Below, one piece after another: positions 44,558 through 54,054 of a stretch of DNA of 64,000 nucleotides (position 1 is the stretch's first letter; the number at the start of each line of letters is the position of its first letter). Origin of the DNA: an uncultured Bacilli bacterium (lineage in GTDB: Bacteria; Bacillota_I; Bacilli_A; RF39; UBA660); the NCBI GenBank assembly GCA_934162445.1, contig CAKPIT010000001.1, positions 186,001 through 250,000 on the forward strand, given 5' to 3'. The translations under genes were made by a program, and so were the position numbers. Under the pieces are notes generated by a model. The model worked only from the letters and a program-made list of their open reading frames with translations. It was not told the DNA's origin and made no database searches.

Positions 44558-45463
44558 ATGAAAATCGGTCTACCTAAAGCCTTACTATATTATTATTATG
44601 AAAATCTTTTAAAAGCTTTTTTTGATAATTTAAATATAAAATATATTGAAAGTAATGATACAACTCTCAAGACTTTAAAAGAAGGGCAAAACATGAGTAT
44701 TGATGAATCATGTCTTGCTCTTAAAATCTATCTAGGACATATTAAAGAATTACAATCCAAATGTGATGCAGTATTAGTTCCAAGAATATTTTCCCTAACC
44801 AAAGATGAACAAGTATGCACCAACTTCAACTGTCTATATGATTTAGTAAAAAATACTTATCAAAACATAAATTTAATTGATTTTAATATTGATGTTAAAA
44901 ACCATCATACTGAAAAACTAGCCTTTTTAACTCTAGGACAAAAACTAGGAAAAAGTCTTATTGAAAGTAATAAAGCTTATACTCTTGCCAAAAAATATGA
45001 ACAAAAACAAGAACAAGCCCTTGAACTTGATGGCAAAAAAGCACTTAAAAGCAAAAAAGAAAAAATACTAATTATTGCCCATCCCTATATCATTAAAGAT
45101 AATTTAATTGGTAAACCCATCATTACTTATTTAAAAAAGAACAACATCGAACCAATTTATAGTTACTACATCCCAAAGCATCTCATAAACTTTAACTGTA
45201 ATGAAATATCACCTAAGATTCATTTTACCATGAATAAACCCCACTTAGCAGCCTTTAATCATTACAAAGATAAAGTTAAAGGAACTATCATCCTAAGTGC
45301 CTTTCCTTGTGGTCCTGATTCTTTAAGTAATGAAATGATTATTAGAAAAAGAAAAAAGCATCCCGTTTTATTATTAACTCTTGAAGATCTAAGTAGTAAC
45401 ACTGCTCTAATAACCAGATTAGAAAGTTTTTTAGATATGCTAAAAGGAGGTATTAGTCTATGA
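44558..45463 (+). CDS. DUF2229/HgdB-like dehydratase-associated protein (first of three)
   Basis: 301 residues. The opening MKIGLPKALLYYYYENLLKAFFDNLNI and the conserved cysteines (MSIDESCLALKIYLGH, VCTNFNCLYD, AFPCGPDSLSNEM) match the DUF2229/2-hydroxyacyl-CoA dehydratase-activase-related family. The C-terminal LLTLEDLSSNTALITRLESFLDML is like the end of HgdB-type subunits. In many Firmicutes these parts form one very large protein with the activase; here they are separate genes. It overlaps the next gene by four bases. Substrate unknown. Confidence 0.75.
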   Translation: MKIGLPKALLYYYYENLLKAFFDNLNIKYIESNDTTLKTLKEGQNMSIDESCLALKIYLGHIKELQSKCDAVLVPRIFSLTKDEQVCTNFNCLYDLVKNTYQNINLIDFNIDVKNHHTEKLAFLTLGQKLGKSLIESNKAYTLAKKYEQKQEQALELDGKKALKSKKEKILIIAHPYIIKDNLIGKPIITYLKKNNIEPIYSYYIPKHLINFNCNEISPKIHFTMNKPHLAAFNHYKDKVKGTIILSAFPCGPDSLSNEMIIRKRKKHPVLLLTLEDLSSNTALITRLESFLDMLKGGISL

Positions 45464-46548
45464 AACAAATAATTGCCTTCCCTCATCTTGGCGATTATCA
45501 CTATCCCATAAAAAAACTCATCAAAGAAATCACTCATTTAAAAGTAATTGATACTCCCCCCATCACTAAAAAAACCATTGCCCTTGGCTGTAAAGAAAGT
45601 CCTGATACTGTTTGTATTCCCTTTAAATATAACCTTGGTAATTTTATTGAGGCTTTAAATATGGGGGCTACCATTCTTTTTCAAGCAGGAGGCGGATGCC
45701 GCTATCGTTATTATTCCGAAGTTCAAGAAACTATTCTAAAAGACTTAGGATACCAATTTAAAATGTATCAGATAATCGAAAAGGATCATTTTAAATTTAA
45801 TGAATTCTATCTAAAAATAAAAGAATTAAATCCCTACTTAACTAGAAAAAAACTATTAAAAGAATTAATATTTGCACTTTTTTATATCAGATATCTTGAC
45901 AAAATAGATATTATTATTAGAAAAAGAGTGGGATTTGAAACAAAGAAAAACTCCTATTTAAAAATAAAAAAAGACTTTATAAAAAAAGCTAATAATGAAA
46001 CTAAAATTAGAAACTTAATTCTCCTTTACTTAAAAACAAGACTAAAATTAAACCAAGTACCCTATCAAAAGCCTAAAGATTGCCTTAAAGTTGGTATAAT
46101 TGGTGAATTATATACATCCATGGAACCATACTCCAACTATGAACTTGAAAAAATGTTAGCTACCTATAAAATTGAAATAAAAAGATTTACTAATCTTAGT
46201 TATCTTTTATATGGTAAAAAATTAAAAGAAAAATATATGAAATTTAAAGTTCGAAAATATTGCAAATATAAACTAGGAGCGGATGGCCTTGATAATGTTT
46301 ATCGTATTGATTACTTAAAGCGGCACAACTTTGATGGTGTCATTCATATTAAACCCACCGGCTGTACTCCTGAAATTGGTGCCATGCCGATCATTATGAA
46401 TATTGCTAAAGATAAAAATTTACCTATCATCTTTTTATCTTTTGATGAACAAACAGCCATTGAAGGTTTAAATACCAGAATCGAAGCTTTCTATGACTTA
46501 TTAAAAATTAAAAAGGAGGAGAAAAATGGAAGCATATCTAGGAATTGA
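45460..46548 (+). CDS. DUF2229/HgdB-like dehydratase-associated protein (second of three)
   Basis: 362 residues. Conserved cysteine segments include GCKESPDTVCIPFKYNLGNF, GGGCRYRYYSEVQE and KPTGCTPEIGAMPI. The end LSFDEQTAIEGLNTRIEAFYDLL is shared with 2-hydroxyacyl-CoA dehydratase subunits and with the upstream protein. The cysteines could hold an iron-sulfur cluster. It overlaps the activase gene by 23 bases and is clearly co-translated with it. Confidence 0.75.
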   Translation: MKQIIAFPHLGDYHYPIKKLIKEITHLKVIDTPPITKKTIALGCKESPDTVCIPFKYNLGNFIEALNMGATILFQAGGGCRYRYYSEVQETILKDLGYQFKMYQIIEKDHFKFNEFYLKIKELNPYLTRKKLLKELIFALFYIRYLDKIDIIIRKRVGFETKKNSYLKIKKDFIKKANNETKIRNLILLYLKTRLKLNQVPYQKPKDCLKVGIIGELYTSMEPYSNYELEKMLATYKIEIKRFTNLSYLLYGKKLKEKYMKFKVRKYCKYKLGADGLDNVYRIDYLKRHNFDGVIHIKPTGCTPEIGAMPIIMNIAKDKNLPIIFLSFDEQTAIEGLNTRIEAFYDLLKIKKEEKNGSISRN

Positions 46549-47476
46549 TATTGGATCAATCTCTACTAAAGGTGTTGTCCTTGATCAAAATAATAATATT
46601 TTAGCATCTAGCTACCTTTGGACGGAAGGAAATCCTGTCAAAGCTGTCAAAAACGTTTTAACGGCTTTAAATAAAAAATTACCAAAAAACACGCACGTAG
46701 TAGGTGTTGGTACCACCGGATCGGCTAGAAAACTAATTGGTACTATGCTAGGAGCTACCAGTATTAAAAACGAAATAACTGCTCATGCTATTGGTACTTT
46801 ATCCAAATATAAAAATATTAGAACCATTATTGAAATTGGTGGTCAAGACTCTAAAATTATTTTACTTAATAATGGTATTGTTACAGACTATGCCATGAAC
46901 ACCCTTTGTGCTGCTGGAACTGGTAGTTTTCTCTCAAGTCAAGCCAAGAGACTAGGACTTAACGTTGAAGACTTTGGAAAGATTGCTTTAACTAGCAAAA
47001 ACCCTACCCCAATTGCCGCAAGATGTACTGTCTTTGCCGAAAGTGATCTAGTACATAAAATTCAAATGGGTTACAAACAAAATGATATAATTGCTGGCCT
47101 ATGTTATAGTGTTGCTAGTAATTATTTAAATAATGTAGCCAAAGGTAAAAAAATAAATGGACCTATCATCTTTCAAGGTGGTGTATCCAAAAATATTGGT
47201 GTTCAAAAAGCCTTTGAAAATATTCTACATGAAAAAATTATCACTGATCAAAACGGTCACTTGATGGGAGCCATCGGTAGTGCTATTCTAGCTAAAAAAA
47301 CCGGTATCAAAAAACCATTTAATTTCAACATCAAAGACAAAAAATTTGAAACCAAAGGCATCATGTGTCAAAAATGTCCCAATCACTGTGAAATAATTGT
47401 TGTTAAAAAAGACGGCAAAGCCTTAGATGCATGGGGTAATAGATGTGATAATGGTTCGATAAAAATAAAAGAATAG
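46526..47476 (+). CDS. Acyl-CoA dehydratase activase (BadF/BadG/BcrA/BcrD ATPase)
   Basis: 316 residues, an ASKHA-fold ATPase. LGIDIGSISTKGV, EIGGQDSKII and GGVSKNIGV form the ATP site. C128 (NTLCAAGTGSF) and C167 (ARCTVFAESD) are the ligands for the [4Fe-4S] cluster shared by two subunits. ATP hydrolysis drives a low-potential electron to a partner protein. A C-terminal CxxCxxxC...C set (281, 284, 288, 307) may bind a further metal. A strong AGGAGG precedes the ATG. Confidence 0.9.
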   Translation: MEAYLGIDIGSISTKGVVLDQNNNILASSYLWTEGNPVKAVKNVLTALNKKLPKNTHVVGVGTTGSARKLIGTMLGATSIKNEITAHAIGTLSKYKNIRTIIEIGGQDSKIILLNNGIVTDYAMNTLCAAGTGSFLSSQAKRLGLNVEDFGKIALTSKNPTPIAARCTVFAESDLVHKIQMGYKQNDIIAGLCYSVASNYLNNVAKGKKINGPIIFQGGVSKNIGVQKAFENILHEKIITDQNGHLMGAIGSAILAKKTGIKKPFNFNIKDKKFETKGIMCQKCPNHCEIIVVKKDGKALDAWGNRCDNGSIKIKE

Positions 47477-47491
47477 ATTACCTATTCTTTT
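47467..47491. terminator. Bidirectional intrinsic terminator between convergent genes
   Basis: AAAAGAATAG-ATTAC-CTATTCTTTT is a perfect ten-base stem spanning the end of the activase gene and the stop of the minus-strand gene. Confidence 0.85.
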
Positions 47492-48270
47492 ATTCGTGAT
47501 ACAAATGAATACATTGAATCAGTATCCTTTTTAAAAGTATAATTATAATTACCAACTTCCGTTACTGAATTATTAGCCGTATCCACAAGTTCAACCTTCT
47601 CCGTTATAATAATACTATCTTTATTTTTAATAGCCTTAGTAACACTACCTCGATACTCAGTCATTGAAGTACCACCAGTCTCCTCCAAATACAAAATATA
47701 AGCTTTAACCGTATCATTATATATATAAAAGCCTCCAAAATTACTAATTTGTATTGGAATTGATTTATCAACTACTTTATCATTACCAAATACTTTTTGG
47801 TATAAAAGATTAACCTTATCATAATCAATTTGACTTGAAATATAATAATCCCCCGCAATTTGTGTATCCTGTTTAGCTAAAAAAGCCTCTTCTTCCTTAT
47901 TACGATAGAAATTTTTAACATTAACCGTTAATGGAACACTACTATCAACATGACTACCAGATTTAAAATCAGTTTGCTTTAAATCATGATACAATAAAGC
48001 CATCTTACTTTCTTCACTAGCATCCTTAACAAGATAATTATCACTATTTTCAAAATACCAATATTTATTAAAAGAATCACCCGATATCACTACTTCATTA
48101 TAAAGATCTAAAACTAATCTCCCATTAACATCAAGTACTTCTTCTTCACTACCATTATCATCTTTAACAACATTTGCATTAGTATCTTTCTTATTATTTT
48201 GATAAAAAATAACCCCAATAAGCCCAATAATTACTAATCCTAAAATTACAATTACAACATTCTTTTTCAT
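47482..48270 (-). CDS. Membrane-anchored protein of unknown function
   Basis: 262 residues. One N-terminal helix (about 4-23) precedes a polar linker and an external domain of about 200 residues, which looks alpha/beta (KIPIQISNFGGFYIY, TVKAYILYLEE, SIIITEKVELVD). There is no lipobox. The ribosome site AGGAGG is strong. No family was recognised. Confidence 0.55.
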   Translation of the reverse strand: MKKNVVIVILGLVIIGLIGVIFYQNNKKDTNANVVKDDNGSEEEVLDVNGRLVLDLYNEVVISGDSFNKYWYFENSDNYLVKDASEESKMALLYHDLKQTDFKSGSHVDSSVPLTVNVKNFYRNKEEEAFLAKQDTQIAGDYYISSQIDYDKVNLLYQKVFGNDKVVDKSIPIQISNFGGFYIYNDTVKAYILYLEETGGTSMTEYRGSVTKAIKNKDSIIITEKVELVDTANNSVTEVGNYNYTFKKDTDSMYSFVSRIKE

Positions 48271-48355
48271 AATATCCTCCTAAAAACAGTATATCATAAA
48301 CTTTAGTTAACAAACCAAGAAACCCCCAAATAATATTTTACTTAACGTAAATCAA

Positions 48356-49936
48356 TTATTTAGCATAATATTCATCAAATGTCAGTCTTCTATCAATAAT
48401 TGTACCATCATCTTTAATTTCAATTATTCTATTACAAACAGTTTGATTAAGTTCATGATCTCGTGATGTTAAAATTAACTCTCCTTCAAAACTTTCAAGA
48501 CCTTTATTTAGTGAAGTAATACTTTCAAGATCTAAATGATTGGTTGGTTCATCTAAAATTAAGAAATTAGGTTCTTCTAACATCATTTTACTAAGCATAC
48601 ATCTTGCCCGTTCTCCCCCAGACAAAACATTTACCTTCTTAAAAACATCCTCTTTAGAAAATAACATTCTTCCTAAAAAGCCTCTTAACTCCGTATCATC
48701 ATCGCTATCTTTATACTGCTTAATCCAATCTAAAATAGATAAATCGCAATCAAAATAACTACTATTATCTTGAGGAAGATAAGAAGAAGAAATAGTCTTT
48801 CCAAATAGAACTTGGCCTTTATCATATTTTTCTTTTCCGGCTAAAATATTAAATAGTGTTGTCTTAGCTAAATCATTATTAGAAATAACCGCAATTTTAT
48901 CTCCTTTTAAAACTGTAAATGATATTTTATTTAAAACTTTTACACCATCCACTTCCTTAACCAAATTTTCTACTTTTAAAATTTCTTTACCTATTTGTTT
49001 TGTTATTTTAAAATCAATAAATGGATATTTTCTAGATGATGGAGCAATTTCTTCAAGTTCAATTTTTTCTAGTAATTTTTTTCTTGATGTTGCCTGTTTA
49101 CTTTTAGACGCATTAGCCGAAAATCTTGCAATAAAGTCCTGTAATTCTTTAATCTTCTCTTCTTTTTTCTTATTAGCATCCTTCATCTGTTTTAAAGCAA
49201 GTTCACTTGATTGATACCAAAAATCATAATTACCAATATACATTTTCATCTTTAAAAAATCAATATCCACAATATGTGTACATACTTTATTTAAAAAATG
49301 TCTATCATGACTTACTACAATTACCGTATTAGGAAAATTAATCAAGAATTCCTCAAGCCAGTTAATAGCAGAAAGATCCAAACTATTAGTAGGTTCATCT
49401 AAAAGTAAAATATCTGGATTTCCAAATAAGGCTGATGCTAAAAGTACTTTTACTCGCATTTTAACTGGAATATCTTTCATTTTCTTATCATGATAACTAA
49501 CATCAACTCCTAAATTATTTAAAAGAATAGCCGCATCACTTTCGGCATTCCATCCATCCATATCTAAAAATTCCGCTTCCAAATCTGCCAAGCGATAACC
49601 ATCCTCTTCACTAAATTCGGTATGTGAATAAAGTTCTTCCTTCTCTTTCATCACTTTATATAATTTATCATTACCCATAATAACAACATCACGAACTCTC
49701 ACATCATCATATTGATAATGATCCTGCTTTAAAACAGATATCCTTTCATTCTTACCTGTAACAATATCTCCTTGCGTTGTCTCAAGTTCCCCTGTTAATA
49801 ATTTTAAAAAGGTACTCTTACCAGCTCCATTCGCACCAATTAACCCATAACAAGCGCCATCGACAAACTTCAAATTAACATTTTCAAACAGCGTTCTTTT
49901 TCCAAATCTTAAACTAACATTATTAACCTGTAACAC
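48356..49936 (-). CDS. ABC-F family ATPase (YkpA/YbiT type)
   Basis: 526 residues with two ABC domains and no membrane part. Domain 1 has an intact Walker A (GANGAGKST) and Walker B (LLLDEPTNSLD), but its signature is IPVKMRVKV and not LSGGQ. Domain 2 keeps LSGGERARC, but its Walker A reads SNNDLAKTT, typical of the YbiT/YkpA subfamily, and the H-switch is SRDHEL. ABC-F proteins act on the ribosome, some giving antibiotic resistance and others translation quality control. The GTG start is nine bases after GGAGG. A housekeeping role is more likely than resistance. Confidence 0.85.
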   Translation of the reverse strand: MLQVNNVSLRFGKRTLFENVNLKFVDGACYGLIGANGAGKSTFLKLLTGELETTQGDIVTGKNERISVLKQDHYQYDDVRVRDVVIMGNDKLYKVMKEKEELYSHTEFSEEDGYRLADLEAEFLDMDGWNAESDAAILLNNLGVDVSYHDKKMKDIPVKMRVKVLLASALFGNPDILLLDEPTNSLDLSAINWLEEFLINFPNTVIVVSHDRHFLNKVCTHIVDIDFLKMKMYIGNYDFWYQSSELALKQMKDANKKKEEKIKELQDFIARFSANASKSKQATSRKKLLEKIELEEIAPSSRKYPFIDFKITKQIGKEILKVENLVKEVDGVKVLNKISFTVLKGDKIAVISNNDLAKTTLFNILAGKEKYDKGQVLFGKTISSSYLPQDNSSYFDCDLSILDWIKQYKDSDDDTELRGFLGRMLFSKEDVFKKVNVLSGGERARCMLSKMMLEEPNFLILDEPTNHLDLESITSLNKGLESFEGELILTSRDHELNQTVCNRIIEIKDDGTIIDRRLTFDEYYAK

Positions 49937-49998
49937 CTTCTAAAACCTCCAAACAACTAAAATTTTACTATAAAATAAAAAAAAAGAAAAGTATTAAC

Positions 49999-50646
49999 TT
50001 ACTTTACTAATTTTTTTGCTTTCTCACCTTTTGATAAAGTAGAAACAACGGGATACGTACTACATACTTTATCCACATTGACAAACTCCGAACATTGATT
50101 ATCAAAAGTAGCACTAAGACCCGGTGAAATCAATAATCGTTTTGAATTGTCATTTCCTAAATCAACACTAGTAAGATTAAATTCACGACATAGTTTATCA
50201 GCTAACTTATCAGATGGAATATAACCACTAATCGCCAAATTTTCAACATAACAAAATTCATGAGGACTAGTATATTGATCATATAACCATTTTACTTCCG
50301 AAAAATCCATATCATGTAAAAGTCTAGCATCAATAAATCCCACTGTTTCATAACCAATTTTAGAAATAAATCCACAACAATTACTACCATTATAAGAATA
50401 AAAAGAATGAACATTTCGTTTAGAAAGGACTAAGGTATTTCTACTATTAGCCACAATATCATAATCTTTCATCAAACGATCAATATTATATACCTTTTCT
50501 GCAAATTCTATATCACCATTTAAAAAAGCTAAATCAACATCCTCTTCTTTTACTAAATAAGAAGTAGCCATCGCCTTTTTTAATACTGTTTTATTTAGAA
50601 AAAATTTCTTATCAAAATGTAAATTAAGAATTTTAAAATTTTCCAT
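49999..50646 (-). CDS. Protein of unknown function
   Basis: About 215 residues, no signal peptide or membrane helix. Cys-rich points are SNCCGFISKIGYE and NQCSEF. The pattern VKWLYDQYTSPHEFCYVENLAISGYIPSDKLADKL suggests an alpha/beta enzyme-like fold, but no family was recognised. The ATG at 50646 follows GGAGG at good spacing. It sits between the calcium-ATPase and ABC-F genes on the same strand. Confidence 0.5.
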   Translation of the reverse strand: MENFKILNLHFDKKFFLNKTVLKKAMATSYLVKEEDVDLAFLNGDIEFAEKVYNIDRLMKDYDIVANSRNTLVLSKRNVHSFYSYNGSNCCGFISKIGYETVGFIDARLLHDMDFSEVKWLYDQYTSPHEFCYVENLAISGYIPSDKLADKLCREFNLTSVDLGNDNSKRLLISPGLSATFDNQCSEFVNVDKVCSTYPVVSTLSKGEKAKKLVK

Positions 50647-50686
50647 TATAACCTCCAAAGCAGACATATTATATCACATCTTCTCT

Positions 50687-53299
50687 TTAAACGCAACCTA
50701 TTTTATTATTTCTCTTAAGGTAAAGCTTACGAATAAATTCCATAGGTATCACTGAAAAAGCACAACTAAGCATAATAAATACTTCCTTCAAACTAAGCGA
50801 TGTCGTTCTAAATAAACTACCCCCATAATAAATAAGAAGAACCTGAACTATAACAACAAAGAAAATTACTAAAAGAAAAACTTTATTACTACCAATATGG
50901 GCTAAAATATTAAGACGCGATGTTCTAGCATTAAAAGCATTGAAAATCATCATAAAGATAAAAAGACCAAAGAAAGCACTCATAAAATAAATATCATGAT
51001 AGCCATTTCTAAAAAATGAATGAATAAATGGACTTTTCAAAAAGAAAATACATAAAAACGTAGAATAAATACTAATAAAGATTATCTCATGAAGCATATA
51101 ACTGTTAAGAATCTTTTCATCCCGGCTCTTTGGTGCTTCTTCCATATATTCCATCACTGGCACCTCATACGAAAAAGCAATTCCCGCTAATGTATCCATC
51201 ACCATATTAACCCATAACATCTGAATTACCGTAACCGGATTATTAACGCCAATGAAAGGACCAATAATTGATAAGAAAACAGCACAAAAATTAACCGTTA
51301 ATTGAAAAATAATAAATTTTCTAATACTTTTAAAAGTAGTTCTTCCATATAAAATGGCTTTAAGAATAGAAGTAAAATTATTATCCAGTAAAATAATATC
51401 ACTAGCCTCACGAGCAACCTCTGTTCCACTTCCCATCGCAATTCCTACATCCGCTTTTTTTAACGCTGGAGCATCATTAACTCCATCCCCTGTCATACCA
51501 ACTACAAGACCTACTTCCTGACTAAGTTTTACAAGCCGACTCTTATCAGTAGGTAAAGCCCGTGCTAGTACTTTAATATTAGGAAGTAATTTTTTAACAT
51601 AATCATCCGTTAATCCTTTTAACTCATCACTAGTTAAAACAATATCACTATCCTTAGTAATAATTCCTGAATCCTTAGCAATCGCAAAAGCTGTATCTTT
51701 GTTATCACCCGTAATCATCACCACTTTAATTCCTGCTTTCCTAACAAGAGCAATTGATGATGTAACATTATCTCTTAATTCATCTTTAATAAACAAAAGA
51801 CTAATAAAAATAAACTTATTTTTTTCTTCTTTAGCCAAAAGTAAAACTCTAATTCCCTTTTTAGCATATGACTCAATAACCTTCATGATTTTTTCTTTAT
51901 TTAAAAATCTTTCACACCTATTATTAGGTAATAAATAATATTGACACTTCTTTAACAACACCTCAGGAGCCCCTTTATAATAAATAACCTCCCTATTATC
52001 ATAAATAACTTTTGTATACGAATATTTATTTTTACTATCAAATGGTAACTCCTTAATTTTCTTAAAACTAAAGTTACTATATCCTACAAATCTTACTAAT
52101 GCTTGATCAGTAGCATTTCCACCTACTAATTCTTTTTTTGTATCATCAAACATAGAATTACTATTCATAATAATTGCTTTTTTAACTTCATCATAATAAA
52201 AACTTTTTTTAAAACACGTAGCATCTTTATAACAATCCAAATTACCAAAACAAATACCAGTAACCTCCAAAAGCCCCTTCGTTAACGTTCCCGTTTTATC
52301 CGTAAATAAAATATTTAAACTTCCCGCTGTCTCAATTCCTACCAACTTTCGCACCAAAACATTATCTTTTAACATCCTTTTCATATTACTAGATAAAACA
52401 AGAGTTATCATCATTGGTAATCCTTCCGGAACAGAAACTACAATAATTGTAACGGCCAAAGTAAGAGCATGAAGAAAATAAGCAAATAATAAAGAAGTAT
52501 CTTTTAAAGTCATTAAAATTTTTGCCCCATCAAAATTATTATTAATAATAAGGACCGAAAAAAGATATGAAAAAGCCACAAAAAACGCCCCACAATAGCC
52601 AAACTTACTAATTGCCTTAGCAAGATCCGTTAACCGTTGTTTCAAAGGACTAGTCGGTTGTTTTTCCTGTAATTCTAAAGATATTTTTCCATAAAAAGTA
52701 TTAATCCCAACTTTAGTAACAATCATCTCGCCCGTTCCATGATAAATAACACTCCCCCGTAACAACATATTACTATCACAAGGATTAATACCATGATTAA
52801 AAGGAACTTTATATATTTCTCTACTTTCCCCTGTAATTGACGATTGATCAAGGGTTAAATTACCTTTAATTAAAACCCCATCTGCAGCAATCTTATCCCC
52901 TGATTCTAATAAAACTATATCATTAACTACAATATCATCGATATTAACTAGACTAACCTTCCCACTTCGCCGTACTTTAACTTTAATTAATGAAGCCTCT
53001 TTTTGTAACTTTAAAAAAGCCTTCTCACTCCCATATTCTGAAATAGTAGATATAAAAGAAGCCAAAAAAATAGCAATCACAATTCCAACCGTCTCATACC
53101 AATCAAAATCTTTAATTAAAAAAACAGTTTTAATTCCTAAAGCAATTAACAAAATTTTAATAATAGGATCTCCTAAACTTCTAATTAAAGCTTTAATAAA
53201 ACTATCTTTTTTTACTTTAACTAAAGCATTATTACCATATTTTTCTCTTGATTTAATAACATCTTCATTACTCAAACCATTACTGTTTATTTTCATCAT
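50687..53299 (-). CDS. P-type calcium-transporting ATPase (PMCA/SERCA-like)
   Basis: 870 residues. It has the P2-type layout: an N-terminal cation-ATPase domain (SNEDVIKSREKYGNNAL), the actuator motif TGES, the PEGLPM helix 4, the phosphorylation site DKTGTLT, KGAPEVLL in the nucleotide-binding domain and MTGDGVNDAPALKKADVGIAMG. About ten membrane helices with PVTVIQMLWVNMVMDT agree with Ca2+ pumps. It exports calcium using ATP. The start codon and ribosome site lie in a ten-base hairpin. Confidence 0.9.
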   Translation of the reverse strand: MMKINSNGLSNEDVIKSREKYGNNALVKVKKDSFIKALIRSLGDPIIKILLIALGIKTVFLIKDFDWYETVGIVIAIFLASFISTISEYGSEKAFLKLQKEASLIKVKVRRSGKVSLVNIDDIVVNDIVLLESGDKIAADGVLIKGNLTLDQSSITGESREIYKVPFNHGINPCDSNMLLRGSVIYHGTGEMIVTKVGINTFYGKISLELQEKQPTSPLKQRLTDLAKAISKFGYCGAFFVAFSYLFSVLIINNNFDGAKILMTLKDTSLLFAYFLHALTLAVTIIVVSVPEGLPMMITLVLSSNMKRMLKDNVLVRKLVGIETAGSLNILFTDKTGTLTKGLLEVTGICFGNLDCYKDATCFKKSFYYDEVKKAIIMNSNSMFDDTKKELVGGNATDQALVRFVGYSNFSFKKIKELPFDSKNKYSYTKVIYDNREVIYYKGAPEVLLKKCQYYLLPNNRCERFLNKEKIMKVIESYAKKGIRVLLLAKEEKNKFIFISLLFIKDELRDNVTSSIALVRKAGIKVVMITGDNKDTAFAIAKDSGIITKDSDIVLTSDELKGLTDDYVKKLLPNIKVLARALPTDKSRLVKLSQEVGLVVGMTGDGVNDAPALKKADVGIAMGSGTEVAREASDIILLDNNFTSILKAILYGRTTFKSIRKFIIFQLTVNFCAVFLSIIGPFIGVNNPVTVIQMLWVNMVMDTLAGIAFSYEVPVMEYMEEAPKSRDEKILNSYMLHEIIFISIYSTFLCIFFLKSPFIHSFFRNGYHDIYFMSAFFGLFIFMMIFNAFNARTSRLNILAHIGSNKVFLLVIFFVVIVQVLLIYYGGSLFRTTSLSLKEVFIMLSCAFSVIPMEFIRKLYLKRNNKIGCV

Positions 53300-53325
53300 A
53301 GTATCCTCCTACGTAATACTATGAT
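53295..53325 (-). promoter_or_regulatory. Ten-base hairpin enclosing the ribosome site of the calcium-ATPase gene
   Basis: ATCATAGTAT (53295-53304) and ATACTATGAT (53316-53325) are perfectly complementary with an eleven-base loop. In the mRNA the loop carries AGGAGG and the 3' arm contains the start codon. It could be translational control or a DNA operator. Confidence 0.45.
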
Positions 53326-53375
53326 AAGAATAAATAGATTAATCTAAATATAAATAAACAAAAACCGACTAAAAC

Positions 53376-53399
53376 AAAAAAAGAACTAAACAGTTCTTA
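53376..53399 (-). terminator. Intrinsic terminator of the ten-tRNA operon
   Basis: On the minus strand AAGAAC-TGTTTA-GTTCTT is followed by T residues, 40 bases past tRNA-Phe. Confidence 0.8.
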
Positions 53400-53439
53400 T
53401 TTTAACCGAAAACTCATAAGAGTTCGTATCATTTCTTCA

Positions 53440-53515
53440 TGGTGGCTCCAGCGGGAATCGAACCAGCGACACAGGGATTTTCAGTCCCTTGCTCTACCGA
53501 CTGAGCTATGAAGCC
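53440..53515 (-). tRNA. tRNA-Phe(GAA)
   Basis: 76 bases with encoded CCA. Acceptor GGCTTCA faces TGGAGCC, and the anticodon loop CTGAAAA gives GAA. Tenth and last gene of the minus-strand tRNA operon. Confidence 0.95.
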
Positions 53516-53520
53516 ATATA

Positions 53521-53597
53521 TGGCGGTCTCAACGGGACTCGAACCCGCGATCTTCTGCGTGACAGGCAGACGTGTTAACCAGCTGCACCATGAGACC
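53521..53597 (-). tRNA. tRNA-Asp(GTC)
   Basis: 77 bases with encoded CCA. Acceptor GGTCTCA faces TGAGACC, and the loop CTGTCAC gives GTC. Confidence 0.95.
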
Positions 53598-53601
53598 ATT
53601 T

Positions 53602-53678
<77 letters not shown>

Positions 53679-53686
53679 ATATTCAT

Positions 53687-53779
53687 TGGCGGAGGAAAAG
53701 GGATTCGAACCCCTGCGCCGTTTGCACGACCTCCCGGTTTTCAAGACCGGTCCCTTCAACCAGACTTGGGTATTCCTCC
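53687..53779 (-). tRNA. tRNA-Ser(TGA)
   Basis: 93 bases with a long variable arm and encoded CCA. Acceptor GGAGGAA faces TTCCTCC, and the loop CTTGAAA gives TGA. Confidence 0.95.
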
Positions 53780-53786
53780 AAAAAAG

Positions 53787-53877
53787 TGGTGCCTAAGGCC
53801 GGACTTGAACCGGCACGAAGTATGACCTTCGCAGGATTTTAAGTCCTGTGCGTCTACCAATTCCGCCACTCAGGCAC
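53787..53877 (-). tRNA. tRNA-Leu(TAA)
   Basis: 91 bases with a long variable arm and encoded CCA. The loop CTTAAAA gives TAA, the main leucine codon reader in an AT-rich genome. Confidence 0.95.
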
Positions 53878-53881
53878 ATAA

Positions 53882-53957
53882 TGGTGACCCGCATGAGATT
53901 CGAACTCATGACCCTTTGATTAAAAGTCAAATGCTCTACCGACTGAGCTAGCGGATC
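53882..53957 (-). tRNA. tRNA-Lys(TTT)
   Basis: 76 bases with encoded CCA. Acceptor GATCCGC faces GCGGGTC, and the loop CTTTTAA gives TTT. Confidence 0.95.
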
Positions 53958-53970
53958 AAAAATATAAAAA

Positions 53971-54045
53971 TGGCTGCCTCGGTTAGATTCGAACTAACGC
54001 ATGTCAGAGTCAAAGTCTGATGCCTTACCACTTGGCTACGAGGCA
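53971..54045 (-). tRNA. tRNA-Gln(TTG)
   Basis: 75 bases with encoded CCA. The U1-A72 pair is typical of glutamine tRNAs aminoacylated through GatCAB. The loop CTTTGAC gives TTG. Confidence 0.95.
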
Positions 54046-54054
54046 AAACTAAAG

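Noticed and set aside
48356..49936. ABC-F gene as an antibiotic-resistance determinant
   Set aside because: Domain features are those of the housekeeping YkpA/YbiT group; the linker lacks the long antibiotic-resistance extension and there is no leader-peptide attenuator upstream.
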